A stretch of DNA of 64,000 bases, taken from contig JABYQR010000212.1 of assembly GCA_022592445.1 (NCBI GenBank), positions 16,690 through 80,689 of the forward strand, read 5' to 3'. Of this stretch, positions 11,838 through 23,437 are shown one piece after another (the first letter of the stretch is position 1; every line of letters begins with the position of its first letter). Source of the DNA: Cytidiella melzeri. Lineage: Eukaryota; Basidiomycota; Agaricomycetes; Polyporales; Irpicaceae. The notes below the pieces were generated by a model. It made no database searches, was not told where the DNA came from, and saw nothing but the letters and a program-made list of their open reading frames with translations. Both the position numbers and the translations under genes were made by a program.

Positions 11838-12846
11838 ATGGTCCTTCACGCAGAAATTGTGCAAGTTCAAAATCTGTACAGCGGTACGTGTTGGGCTAGC
11901 CTACTCTACACTCAAACTGAAATAGCACGGTCTAGCAACGAAGAAGTGGTTCGCTATATTGTCAGTCTGCACAGGCCCCGTCCTGCTGTTCTACGATGCA
12001 CCGTTTGGTCGGTTCTCCTCCAAAAATCAGGACAGCCTACTCCTAGTTGATGGTGCGTGATAATTTGTGTTAGGGCTGAGCTTGTGTTCAAGTTCCAACA
12101 TAGGTTTGAAGGCATGGATGATAATGGAGAGCACTTCATTCATCACCTGTGTTTTTGGTTACCTCACCTCGCCACTCTCGTTTGAGAACTATGGGCACCC
12201 TCCGGAACTCTCGCTCTCTAACCCGTCTACCATCCTGGCCGGACTCTTTCTCGTTCACTACATCAACCGCGCATTCGTGTCCCCTCTGCGGACCCCGTCG
12301 CGCTCCAAGTTCCACATCATCATCCCTCTCAGCGCTCTCACATTTACAATGATTAACGGCACCCTCATGGGCTCCTACCTTTCCTCTCCTGACGCCGAGA
12401 GCTTCCTATCTGGGGCGCTCTCAAGGCCGCTATTCTGGTTCGGCGTCGGCCTCTGGGCATTTGGCTTCATCGGCAACATAGTGCACGATGAAATTCTCTT
12501 CAACCTCCGCCGCAAGAATATAAAGCTGAAAGCCAATGCTAAACCAGCGGATGACAACAACGGAAAGGACAAGCAGGAACATTACGCGATACCCCACGGG
12601 TACATGTACTCGCTCATCTCGTACCCGAACTACTTTTGCGAATGGCTCGAATGGCTAGGCTTCGCTCTCGCGGCTGCGCCTATACCCTCTCTCACGTCGC
12701 TTGACTCATTTCAACCACCTTGGGTCTTCCTACTCTCTGAACTTACGTTGATGTTGCCAAGGGCGTACAGAGGACACAAGTGGTACTATGAGCGTTTCCC
12801 AGACTATCCCAAGGAGCGAAAGGCGGTCATTCCTTTCGTGCTTTAG
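11838..12846 (+). CDS. 3-oxo-5-alpha-steroid 4-dehydrogenase family reductase
   Basis: Three exons (11838-11864, 11926-12052, 12104-12846) give 298 aa. Family signatures are DAPFGRF near residue 35, GLKAWMIMES at the exon 2/3 join, SYPNYFCEWLEWLGFA, and the C-terminal HKWYYERFPDYP box of steroid 5-alpha-reductases (SRD5A/DET2 group). Several hydrophobic segments match the usual six- to seven-pass ER membrane enzyme. It should reduce a C4-C5 (or comparable enoyl) double bond with NADPH; in fungi the substrate could be a sterol, a polyprenol or another lipid. The first exon (nine codons) depends on a weak donor (gttcaa) and is tentative. The gene ends 83 bp from the convergent RER1 stop codon. 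Confidence 0.82.
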
Positions 12847-12929
12847 AATCATTTTGCATTACACCCATCGAGATATCCTGCGTAGTGTCCACAACAAAGC
12901 TCTAGGAGACTGTCCGTCCGTGGTATATT

Positions 12930-13804
12930 CTAATGATTCGCTCCTCCATAACGTTGTTTGCGACCAATGTCGAAAGGCACATACTTGTACTTGATCATGT
13001 GTCTGTATCATCAAGTTGAGAGCAATAGAACAACAACGACCGTTCAAGACTTACTGGATCTGTCGACGCATTGTCAATGCGAAAAGCACGAAAAAGTACA
13101 TGACAAGGATTGGCCAATAGACAGGAACGTCAAACGCTTGCGAGAACGTGCAGAATAGGGCAATAACTGTCGCACGAGTCGAAGATAGCCTATATGCTTT
13201 GGTCAGTGCTGTCATTGCCTTCATAACGAATACTACACACCAGAATTGCCATTCGGGTAGCCTACGAACGAACGGCCTAAACTCGTCATCCCTCTGAGAA
13301 GGCAGCGACTGCATCTCCTCTCCTCCCTCTTCAATATCATCAGCCAGTAGATCTTCTTGAAGAGACGGATCGAATTTTGGTTGCAGAAATGCAAGGAGTA
13401 AATTGAGGAGATATATAGCGTGCGCGTCTAGGAGGCTATCAAGGCTAGTTCCCTGGTGCGAAGAATCTGCGACTTACAACATACTAAAAATTGTATCGGT
13501 CAGCTAGCAAGCTACAGCTCAGATTTAGCTAAACTCACCAATATACCACTGTACGAAGAAGCGACCGACGGTTTGGTTAATGTCTAGCTTCTTTTCCAGT
13601 AAAAAAAAATTGTGGACTCACCCCTTGAGCAAAGATAATTCTCAGCAAGAATATGCCCAATATCCCTAGAGTCGCCAACCAGCGGTACATAGCAAATGGT
13701 GTGACTTTGTCCAGTAACTGTTGGTATTGCCGTTGCAGCTTCGCATACTGCGCAGAAATTGGCTGGAAAGGGGTGTCGGACGTCGCCTCAGACGAGGACA
13801 TCAT
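12930..13804 (-). CDS. RER1: RER1, Golgi-to-ER retrieval receptor
   Basis: Six exons (13804-13622, 13548-13539, 13483-13478, 13427-13241, 13189-13055, 13002-12930) give 197 aa, the normal RER1 length. Recognisable blocks are QQLLDKVTPFAMYRWLATLG, FLQPKFDPSLQEDLLADD, DDEFRPFVRRLPEWQFW, FDVPVYWPILVMYFFVLFAL and HMIKYKYVPFDIG. RER1 is a four-pass membrane protein that returns escaped ER membrane proteins from the Golgi in COPI vesicles. The second and third exons are only 10 and 6 nt; both are needed to encode the conserved WYIVCY stretch. The initiator is the first of two adjacent Met codons. It is divergent from the glycerate kinase gene. Confidence 0.93.
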
Positions 13805-14174
13805 GCTAGTACACTGAGAGGGGGTAGAGCCGAACAGCAGGGGAAACCGTTCGCGAGCGTCGTTGCAAATGGTGGGAGAGGTGTAAACGCAACCGACTAT
13901 GGACACCGCAGCTTGGTGCTTGCCACATCGCGAGCGCTCGTACACGCATCGTCGCGTCGCTTCAGTCGCCGCTCAACTGTTAGGCGGTCGGACTTTGGCG
14001 GAGAGCATGTATAAGCGTCAGACGGGCCGCTCGTAAAGGCTCCTGTACTCGTGAACATAATCGCAATGTCGTCGGGAATACAGAAAAGCAGCATGGAGAG
14101 GTCGACAACTCTCCTCACATTTCGGTACTGCATTCAAGACGATAGCGTTCTCCAGAATTCTTACTAGCCTCACC
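13805..14174. promoter_or_regulatory. Bidirectional promoter region of RER1 and the glycerate kinase gene
   Basis: 370 bp between divergent start codons. It contains no coding evidence and no clear TATA box, typical of housekeeping promoters. Confidence 0.5.
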
Positions 14175-15234
14175 ATGGACCCATTAGCTGCAAAGCTCCA
14201 TGCCATGAGCTCACACGTCCTCCAGCAGCTAGAACGGCACAGGACGCACTTCGCAGCCCGGCCAGCCCCTCTCTTTGTTGCTGTACAAGGGCCGCAAGGT
14301 AGTGGCAAAACATTTCTCACATCTCGCCTGCGCGACGCTCTCTCGTCTCCTCCGCATTCCCTCTCGGTGGCCGTACTCTCGATAGACGATCTATACCTCT
14401 CTCACGCTGGGCTTGTCACCGTTGCGCTGGCCAATCCCGAAAACAAATTGCTTCAAGGACGCGGACAGCCCGGAACGCATGATGTACAGCTCGGCACGCA
14501 ACTTCTCACTCAACTGAAGCACATTAACGAGTCCAAAGCCAATCAGTCGCATGGTGTCGTGCATATACCCAGCTTTGACAAAAGTCTCTATTCAGGAGAG
14601 GGAGACCGTGTGGAGGCCGGGATGACGATACGATCTCCTGTGGATGTTGTGGTGTTGGAAGGCTGGTGTGTCGGATTCTACCCTTCGACACCCGAGGACA
14701 TTGACCGCAGGTGGGACATGACTGTTCGCGGCTTGGGAGAGAACTTCTTCGGAAAGCGAGGGTTTCGGAAAGAAGATGTTCTTGATGTGAATGAGAGGCT
14801 GAAGATGTACCTGCAGTGGTGGTCCTTTTTTGAGACGCTTATCCAGGTATGACATTCAAGCTTCCCGCCAAGGCGCTACTGACCCTGGTCCTGAATGCAT
14901 GCGTAGATCAAGCCGGTAGAAAGTCATCCGTACGACTATATCTATAAATGGCGGCTGCAGCAAGAGCATAACATGAAAGCTCTGAACGGTGGAAACGGAA
15001 TGACCGATGAGGAGGTAGAAAAGTGAGAGGTTTACGGAAATACTCCCTGTGGGTATTGACACTGTTTGCAGGTTTGTGGATAGATATATTCCTGGATATG
15101 TCTTCTTTGGAGATGGTGTTCTCAATGGTGGTATCGATTCCAACGGTCGACGGCAGTCTCCCCCATGGCTAGGAAATGGGCTATGTATTGAGATAGGCGA
15201 GGACAGGGAGGTAGTGCATGTAAGCAGCATTTAA
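14175..15234 (+). CDS. D-glycerate 3-kinase / TDA10-like P-loop kinase
   Basis: Three exons (14175-14846, 14907-15022, 15072-15234) encode 316 aa, close to plant GLYK core and yeast Tda10 length. Walker A is GPQGSGKT near residue 40, followed by AVLSIDDLYLSHAG (the acidic Walker B-like strand of the phosphoribulokinase/uridine kinase fold), GRGQPGTHDV and VVLEGWCVGF. The C-terminal FVDRYIPGYVFFGDG block is also conserved in this family. Plant members phosphorylate D-glycerate at the end of photorespiration; the fungal substrate is less certain. A few terminal residues could change if a further exon exists, because a GTAAGC lies just before the stop codon. Confidence 0.85.
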
Positions 15235-15927
15235 AGCGGAACAAATCCTTTACTATGGCACAAATTGCTCGTGACTGACCCTATACCCGTCAACCCGGGA
15301 CAACTCGTGCAAGCATTGTCCACTGTGCTATGCATGTACGGAGACACCGATTTCCTATGGCTGTGAGGAATGACTGCAATATCAATAGATGCAGTAGATG
15401 CAGAACACACGGGTATATGCGCTCATACCAACAAACAGCCGATTGCCTGCCATACAGTAATAGATGTGTACTCTTGGCACATGCCTGGATGGCATGGAGA
15501 AGCCTGTTCGCTGGCGCAGGGCAGTACGGTGGTAAGAGGTTTAGATGTCGCGTGTAGGTATTACAGCTACATTCAATCACAAAACATGAAAGAACATGCC
15601 GCGTGTACAGGGTTTGGGGAGAACTGGGACAGAGTTAGCTGAAGTTCAGAGTGATATAAGAGGGACTCACAATATGACAAGGATAGCGCAACAACAGTGA
15701 AGCAAGGTAAATAAGCACAATAAAAACACTGCAACTCTCGCAAGCCTACGAGGTTGGTCTCCAGGATGTGTAGAGAATGTGATTTCGTGGAGAGGCTGTC
15801 ATTGAAGCGGTCGTTAGTCGTGATAGGTCATCGATATATGCTGAGAAGGTGATTGAGTACCGGGTTTCAGCATACAACAAAATATTGCGAGGCTCACTCA
15901 TGACATCTTTCCAGTTGCAATCCGCCA
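15235..15927. other. Intergenic, no gene recognised
   Basis: About 690 bp between convergent genes. Open frames of up to 96 codons overlap on both strands without domain or splice support. Confidence 0.45.
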
Positions 15928-16761
15928 TCAGTCATAGTATCCGTCGCCATACCATCCATGCTTCCTCCTAATCCTACAGCACCTGCAAGCTATAGCGCTC
16001 AACGCGATGACTCCCAGCCAGCTCAAAGCAACAGCTGCAACAATCATCCACACGGCGGCCCCAAACTTTATGACGACAAGGCCATCGAGAGCATCCTTGA
16101 GCCTGTTATTGGCGACAATCACGAGGGCCAGGTCAGCAGCGAGGACGACGCTGCCTACAACTGCTGTGACGATCCCCACGATGAGGGAGGTGATTGTGAA
16201 GTACTGCGAGCGTATGAAGAGCGCAAAGAACAGCGTGAGGAGCGAGAGACCGGCCGAGACGGGATGTAGGATGAGCAGAACGGTGAGCGTCTTGACCAGT
16301 GCGTCTGTCACACTAGACGGGTAACCAGTCAAGTCCAAAAGGTCCTGCGGAATGTCGTAACCTAGCTTGAGGCTGGAACACTCCCCGTTGTTTCTTGTCA
16401 GAATTGTTGGCAATTCTATCGCTGAGCTGGTACAGAAGCCCCACACGCCAAAAAAGAATTCTGGGTTTGTAGAGGGCTGTAAGCCGAGCTGAAAGAGGTA
16501 GATGGGCCTGATGATGGGGAGTGAGAGAGTCACGAGGAGGTAGAGGATAAATGCGGCGGTGAGGAAGAGGAAGACGAAACCGACAGCATAGCGAAGTCTG
16601 TGAGAGCTGCGCACTCGGAAGCCAAAGCATGGGCACATGCGCCTCCAGCGGGAATGGTGTCTGTGGTGGCGATGTCGCCTTGAGCTGTCTCTGTGGTGTC
16701 CGCCGTGGTGGTGGTGGTGATCACCGTATGCGTCCTCGTCATCTATGATGATTTGTGGCAT
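15928..16761 (-). CDS. SUR7/PalI-like four-pass membrane protein
   Basis: A single exon of 277 aa. I start at the second in-frame Met (16761) because the upstream 22 codons look like leader sequence. After a short acidic segment comes a His/Arg-rich cytoplasmic tail (HHHHH at about residue 16), then four transmembrane helices near residues 58-82, 157-182, 187-212 and 227-255. The first extracellular loop carries FGVWGFCTS, the G-W-G-x-C type signature of the SUR7/PalI family. Members sit in eisosome-related plasma-membrane domains or in the Rim/Pal pH-sensing pathway, so a plasma-membrane role is likely, but which branch is unclear. A 27-bp imperfect direct repeat lies 107-236 bp upstream of the start. 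Confidence 0.72.
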   Translation of the reverse strand: MPQIIIDDEDAYGDHHHHHGGHHRDSSRRHRHHRHHSRWRRMCPCFGFRVRSSHRLRYAVGFVFLFLTAAFILYLLVTLSLPIIRPIYLFQLGLQPSTNPEFFFGVWGFCTSSAIELPTILTRNNGECSSLKLGYDIPQDLLDLTGYPSSVTDALVKTLTVLLILHPVSAGLSLLTLFFALFIRSQYFTITSLIVGIVTAVVGSVVLAADLALVIVANNRLKDALDGLVVIKFGAAVWMIVAAVALSWLGVIALSAIACRCCRIRRKHGWYGDGYYD

Positions 16762-17275
16762 GATCGCCCAGCCGTAGTCAATATTAGATGATAAGTCTCC
16801 CGTGAGACACTGGTGTGCACTGCGCACACAAGCAAAAGTATCGTCTTCAGCACGCTTTTCTCAGGCATTGCATTGGACCTACCAGACAGTTGTGACAATG
16901 GTGGGTCTCACGTGAAGCACTGAGTCCAGTACATGCAATAGTGTTAACGTCAGAATATTGTGCTTAGGAGTTGCATCAGACGTACCAGACAGTTGTGGCC
17001 AGCGAGGGAAGAGAACACGATAGACGTGGGTCGAGTTCAACTGGCGCCGCTGGTGTCTACTTCGTTCAATTGACAGTATGATCGCTGATCGGGGTTTCTG
17101 ATCCGTGCCTGGGAGATTTACTAATCGCGTGACTGATGCGCCTGATGCGCCTGATGGCGTGCGTCGTGTCGCTCATGATGCCGACGCTCGCACAACTTGT
17201 TCATCATCTACTACATGCAAGTCCTTCACAAAATATCTTGAGGCCATAACTCTTTCGCCAGCCTAGAGTGAGGAA
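16762..17275. promoter_or_regulatory. Divergent intergenic region with direct repeat
   Basis: 514 bp between the divergent PalI-like and TRAPPC11 genes. It contains the direct repeat annotated separately and a small tandem run of 'gatgcgcct' at about 17135-17155. Confidence 0.5.
16868..16997. repeat. 27-bp imperfect direct repeat (two copies)
   Basis: Copies at 16868-16894 and 16971-16997 share TTGCAT, GAC and a perfect 15-nt core TACCAGACAGTTGTG, with three mismatches in all and a 103-bp period. The location between divergent starts makes a regulatory site possible, but this is inference. Confidence 0.6.
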
Positions 17276-20200
17276 ATGAATTCCTATCCGCCCGACCTGC
17301 TGGTGCAGCTCAGTCCTGTCATGTTTGTTGCAGGATTGGGTCCACCACAAACTCCTCCCACAGCACAGTCTTCGGCGCCCAGAGCACAAGATTCATTCGC
17401 GGTCTTGGGAAACAGGCTCAAAGATGCGCTTTTGCTGCAGCGTACGCCAGCCATATGGCAACCGGACAAGAGTCAGACATTTCAAGTTGTGCTCGTCGAT
17501 CCAGTGAGTGGTCATAACATGTTTCATCTCTTTACACACAACTGTCCTTAGTTTAAGAATCTTTGTTGCGTGGTCTCCTGACACAATTGACAGTTGCGTT
17601 TCAGGATGTACGATTTCCACCACGCAAAGTACCACCCGCAGAAGACCAGCAGTTCTTACCGACTCACTCCCCACTCTCCCCGTTAACACCTTCATCACCA
17701 CTCTATCCGGACGGTCTCATTGCACCTATATGGATCAGGAAACATACGACACTTGTGCCATCTGTGTTTGTTTTATTCAAACGGTTATACGAGTTCCCCC
17801 GCGCAACACCTACCTCCCCGTTAGATGCTCTCGATCCGGAGCATGAGCGCGATCGTGAGGCAGAGGAGAAGAGAAGAGATACGGAGTTATCTGCTGAGAT
17901 TTCCCAGCGGAAGAAGGCTACAAACGAGAGAGCCATCAAGTTGACAGTGGTTCTTATGGCCAGTAGAAGACTGCTAGGTGCGTTCTCTCTAGTTTGCCCG
18001 CATCAACTTATTTTATGCGTGTTCGTCTAGACGACCCGACGCTGGACGCGCGTCTGACTTTCATACGTCGACAAAGTGGGCTGGACCCCAGAGCTGCCCT
18101 TTTCGTTTTAAGCCCTGTTTCCCAGACTGAGATTGGTGACTTTGTTCGCAGGTAACCGTCACATCACCGCTTCATATCGCTGTGGTCCACTCATTATGCA
18201 TACTCAGTCTGCAGGAAGCTCTGTGGGAACCAGCCGTTGAGTATTACACCAACCACTCCAAACGTGTCAGACGAAAACGGAACCGACACTCCCAGGTCAA
18301 CGCCACTTATCCCTTACCGACCTCACCCTCGGGCCCGATGGCGCGCCCGCTAAGGCCTGAAGGTTGGACTGTCCGATATGAGTATAAGATGGCATGCTTT
18401 GCAGAATTTAGAGGAGAGGACGAAGTGGCCTTGAAGTCAGTGTGTAGATTGCTGCAATCAGACGGTTACTGATCATGCTATAGACACTATCACGATGCAT
18501 ACGCGAACCTGCAAATCATGTTCGGATCCACCGCTATCTTGCCCCCTCGAACGAAACGCTGGGCAGAAGGCAAAGTCCTCGCAGATTGCCTCAGTGTCAA
18601 GGTGTGTTCTGCGACCGTCCGTTCATGTCACCAATGATAATATGGAATATAGATATGTAAATTGTACCTGTATAACAATGAACACTCTCTGGCACTCTCG
18701 CATCACTCCATGCATATACGCAAATTCGCAGATCTTTCTCGCGGATGGGGAATCGGAGAAGAGACATTCGAGTTCTGGAGTTGGCTCGCCAGACAGTAAG
18801 CACCCTGAGAACGAATTTGATTCTGAGTCGCTGACTAGCAAAATAGGCATCGTGTCTTCGCAGAGCTATTGGAACAAGGGACACGCTCAACTTTGACTAT
18901 ACCGACATATCTCCCCTCGTCAACATCCGCAGCGTCTACTATTGTGGCCCAGGCAACGGATTCGCAGCGTAGTGTCGTCGAATTGGAGTCCTTGCGCACT
19001 CTTGGGCTAAATCCGACCCAGGCATTGCAACATCCAGGATTTTACTATTTCATGGCGGCTCGTTGCGTCGAAAACCGCAGAGCTAGGTTCTTGGACGCTC
19101 TCGAAAACGAGGTGCGTTCGTTTAGAACAACTGTTGAGCATAAAGCTCATAATCTTAGGGTCCAAACAGCGTATCGTCGCCAGGCTTCGCAAATGAAAAC
19201 AAGGTCGATCACTTAACTATAATATTAGAGGTATGAAAGCCCGATTAATTTTCCAGCACCTGTTTGACTGGTTATGCCAGCTTTATACTCGCTCCTATGA
19301 ACTATTTAAAAAGTACAGCACACATTCGGGCGCAAATCTGGGCAGACAAACATTATGGATAGCGTATCGCATCGCAAGGACATACCATGACTCCGGGAAG
19401 TTTGACATGGCGGTCAAGTAAGCAATTTGTGTGTATGATCAACAAACAACTGAAACGCTGCCAGGTTCTTCGAGCGTATCGCGAAAACTTACCGTCGTGA
19501 GAGTTGGGATGTGATGTTACGCCCGCTTCTCAAGACGTGGTACGCGTGTGCTCAGCAGCTGGGGGATATGGAGTTGAGCGTACAGCTGTTGCTGGAGATG
19601 CTAGCGTACGGTGGGTGTTTTGCTCCGAAGACTGTCAGAACTGCCTCATCGACTCTCCATAGGACCTGCAGCCGACGATGAGGACTTCGACGCGATACAG
19701 GAGGACCTCCTTGCGGTTTTCAGAGTATGTACCACCTACCTAAGAGATCTCACAAACTTAGATCTTTTCTAGAGCACAGTGCCATCTAGCTCAGATGCGC
19801 CCTTGGTTGTAGACTTGAATGACGCTGAACCTCTGCGTATGAATCTATCCATTTGTCTATGTTATTGCGTCGCTGACGGCATCCTAGTTGACTATTCGGT
19901 TGTGTTCTGGTCCCCCGAGGTCATGATAGACGAACGCGCAGTGTACCAGATAACGCTGTCTGCTCCATCCAGCGTGCACATATCTTCTCTCCCTTTTGCC
20001 TCTGTTGCTGTCCATTTAAAGGACGATGCTGCACCATTTATTATCCGGCACGCAGACGTTGAACCTCATAATGAACCCATCCAGCAAGTTCGACTAGGGC
20101 ATGTAGAATACTCTGAGGTTTCTGAAGAGAGTTCGGAACTCCAAGCGAACTTGCGTTGGCTTCCCGGCGGCTGCATTGTATTCACAGGGACACTGTCCTC

Positions 20201-22078
20201 AAAACAGCCCACCACCCTCTCGGTGAGCCGCCCCCTCAGATAACTTCGCGACCCGTCCTCAAACGAGGTGAGAAATAGATTGCGAAAGTAGTTTTGACCC
20301 TCAAGGAAGGCAACTGGTCTGTGGAACTCCCAATCATCTCTCCTACATTGCGAGCTGGACGCATGCAAGTACCGAAGTGGCTGGCATCAACCAACCCGGC
20401 GAAGTTCATCCCTGTCCGTCGGGACAGCCAACTACCTTTGTCAAGCACTGTGTAGGTGATCTACAAGATGTGTTGCCGTCTTACTTACGCGGTAGCTTTA
20501 CGACAGAGTCCGACTGCGTCCGCACGCGATTCACGTTTCGCTCTCACACCTGTCTCCTGCGTACATTGGTGAAGAGTTTCCTATACAAATCGAGGTTACG
20601 AATATGGATAGAAAAGAGCTTGATGTGATAGCGGATGCTTTACTACAGCCTACGGAAGTTGAAGGCGCAAGTGAGTCAATCAATGTAATAGGCGTGGAGC
20701 TCGTTTTTGCTGATAGCCTTCTACAGCTACAAGCATCAGCTATGACAAGAACACGTGGTCAAACCTGATCAAAGGGGTTCAATTTGGCAAGCTTGCGCCC
20801 GGTGTGAGCGCTGTCAGAACCTTGTATCTGTGTGGTAGCGTTGCTGCTGGTGACAGAGTGATTGATCTCTCGATACAGTCACACAACACAGCGTATAGCC
20901 TCGCAAGCGCAAACTCCCAAACACCTCATAGTCCTTCGCTTACTCTCACGGACACCGGAGAAACGCTGCGTACACTCGTTGTCCCTACTGTTGATCCGAT
21001 AGCCGTTGATTTCTCAGTCAACTATCGAAGAAGTTCGTGTGCACAGCCGGGATTGGGCGATCTAACCACGTACGACGCTGATTACTGGGACGAAAGTGCC
21101 GGGGGTATAGCGGTTGTCAGAACGACTTGGACGTGTACGGGACCGCATGGCATCAAAGTGGAAAGCGCAAAGTTATCGAGAGGTGTAAGTTATCATCAGT
21201 ACAGCAATCGCAGTCATTCCGACTAAAATGATCAACCGCTCAGGATGGAATGTTCGCCCGAGTGACGAACTGTCTTTTGGACATAGACGCTTCAGATCTC
21301 CTGACAGGTGATGCGTTGGGACGCACTCTCATGTCTTTCGGCATGTCTGACTATTAGGTTTAGAGTGGCTACCAGGAGACCAGTTCAGCGATGAAGCTTG
21401 CATCAGTTTTGCGCCGGATGACAACAGTGCTGGTGTGCCTATCGCTGGACCAGGAGTGTACGAAATTTCATGGAGAAGGTCAGGGTTGTCAGACTTTGTT
21501 GGGCAGGCAGAAGCTGATGGCAGTACAGGATACTCGCAGGCAACGAATATGGCCCCCTTTCTAAAAGCATTTTTCAGTTGCCGCAGTTGCAACCTCCGGA
21601 AGATGGACTGGTAGCATTGTTAGACGTTCCGACGTCGGCGAAGCTACACGTCCCCGTTCCCATCCGTTTGGTAGTTCGCAATCGCCGCCCAACTCGATCA
21701 GCCAACATTGTTGTTCAGGTGGAGTTCGATGCGACAGATGGCTTCATCTTAGCTGGTCTCCGCGCTGGTCGAATCCCTATCCTCTTACCCGGTAACGAAG
21801 AGGTCCTCACATGGAATGCTGTCCCCATTGAATGTGGATACGCGAGGCTGCCGAGAATCAAAGTAACAGACCGTCGACAGCATGTTGGCTCTCAGCCAGG
21901 CTCTGCTCCGGAAGCACATACCACCGCAACAGAAGGAGAATATGTCCATGTGATTGATATGCGATCCGATGAGCAGTCAGCGGCGAATGCGGATGGCCCA
22001 CAGACGAGCACCAACCTTGCGAAACGCGCGAATGACGGACGGAGTATTGCTGCTATTACCATTTTGGTTTTGCCGTAA
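17276..22078 (+). CDS. TRAPPC11: TRAPPC11 (foie gras/Gryzun family) TRAPP subunit
   Basis: Nineteen exons give 1276 aa with consistent phase: 17276-17503, 17605-17977, 18031-18151, 18208-18435, 18484-18601, 18653-18795, 18847-19111, 19159-19230, 19281-19417, 19465-19610, 19663-19724, 19773-19836, 19888-20222, 20279-20449, 20496-20670, 20727-21184, 21244-21307, 21358-21478, 21529-22078. The start MNSYPPDLLVQLSPVMFVAG, the block YYTNHSKRVRRKRNRHSQ, YELFKKYSTHSGANLGRQTL and the C-terminal EDGLVALLDVP followed by beta-rich sequence match the foie gras domain plus Gryzun module of TRAPPC11. The product should be a subunit of the TRAPPIII tethering complex in ER-Golgi and autophagy traffic. The junction at 20223-20278 was chosen because only the aaatag acceptor keeps the frame. 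Confidence 0.9.
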
Positions 22079-22564
22079 TTGCTTTTTTTTCACCTGCGTC
22101 AAGTACGTCTCTGTAAGGAATCTGGCTGGACTGCGAATTCATCTCAATAACCAGCACGGCACGGTTTGAATGCAGGGCCATTACGATTGGCATGGGCGCA
22201 TGCACTCCGGCACCATGTTGACTTGATGGCATCATTGCGCCCAATGTCATTGGTTTACGAAGTTTCCTGCTGAACTATTTTAAGCGACGCGCGCTGCTTG
22301 GTTTGTATCTCAGTGCATACACATTTATCTGTTTACAGGTGACAGGCTGGACTGGCGTGGCTGAAAGCCGCGTATGCTTCGCGCATGCCAAATCTCTGTC
22401 ATGAATTCTAACACACGGAGGTCATCAACGCTAACGACGCGCTATGATTGTTTGAAGCGCATAGCGTAATGGGCGGAGTGTTTCCGCGACCGTGATGCCC
22501 GGCCAGCAGGTACCACGAGAAAAATTGATGCTGCCCTGGCTCTACAAGCTGCGAGCTTGCGAGG
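22079..22564. other. 3' flank and promoter region
   Basis: About 490 bp between TRAPPC11 and the TATA box of the next gene. No coding region is supported. Confidence 0.5.
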
Positions 22565-22572
22565 TATAAAAG
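22565..22572 (+). promoter_or_regulatory. TATA box of secreted protein gene
   Basis: TATAAAAG lies 115 nt before the ATG at 22687, followed by a pyrimidine- and CA-rich leader typical of strongly expressed fungal secreted genes. Confidence 0.6.
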
Positions 22573-22686
22573 GCCTATGCTGCTTGCCCTACTTTCTCAA
22601 CAAACGCATTTGACTTTCTCTCCAACATCTTCACCTTCACCTTCGTCTTCGAACCCGGTGTTCATTCCAACCCTTCACAAACCACA

Positions 22687-23175
22687 ATGCAGGTCATCTT
22701 CAACGTTCTCACCCTCGCCACTCTTTTGGCTTCTTTCAATGCTGCCTTTGCTGCTCCGCACAAACTCTCCGTATGTTTATCCTATTTTCGGTTTCCATTC
22801 GTATAAATTGACAGAGCATACTTCTTTGTACGTATATAGCGCCGTAGTGATGGCACGCTCACTGCTTGCGACACGTGGGACTTTGCAGGCACATGCGAGA
22901 ACATCGACTTTGTCCACGACCAGTGCCAGGACATCCCAACCGAGTTGCAAGACGTCATCTCTAGCATGAACGTCACCCCCGGCTCGTCTTGCCAGGCGTT
23001 TATGTAAGTTCAACCCTTCACCAAGTTTACACATCTTTTCATTTCTCACAAACGCATGGGCAGTAACTTCGGGTGCAACTCCAACCAAGGTCAAATTACC
23101 GTGCAATCCCCTGGTATTGCTGAGATGCAGCTAGGCAACGATGCTATCAGCTCGTTCCTTTGCACCGCCAATTGA
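22687..23175 (+). CDS. Small cysteine-rich secreted protein (possibly beta/gamma-crystallin-like)
   Basis: Three exons (22687-22770, 22840-23003, 23064-23175) give 119 aa. A signal peptide of about 20 residues ends in AFAAPHK and a dibasic KLSRR site follows, suggesting Kex2 processing. The mature part has six Cys and ends ISSFLCTAN. The order C...C...C, ISSM, C, F-x-x-x-C, PG, ISSFLC resembles small beta/gamma-crystallin-fold secreted proteins of fungi. That assignment is inference from pattern memory. Effector, antimicrobial or structural roles are all possible. Secretion is well supported by the signal peptide, the short length and the TATA-driven promoter. Confidence 0.75.
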
Positions 23176-23437
23176 GGCTGTAGCCTTTTTTTGTTGCTTC
23201 CAAAGGTTACCCTGTCCTGCTGTAGGTAGTCGCCTGGTCGATGCCCCTCTCGTGTCACGTAGATTTAGGCAGTCGTCGCAGTAGCTTGTCGTCCGGCTCG
23301 GGGCGATCTATTGTGTAAAGGTTTTTTTGTTCCGGATATAGAAATATACGTCCGTCTGATCCTAACAGCTACAAATATTGTCCCCCTGTCGCTCCTCTGA
23401 CCACGCCGCTGCCATCCCCATCTTAAACCTCGATCCG

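Noticed and set aside
15928..16827. Start of the PalI-like protein at 16827
   Set aside because: The first 22 codons resemble leader sequence, and the family-like protein begins at Met 16761.
20223..20279. Broken frame in TRAPPC11
   Set aside because: Two very short introns or a frameshift seemed possible, but one 56-nt intron ending aaatag gives the family sequence without a break.
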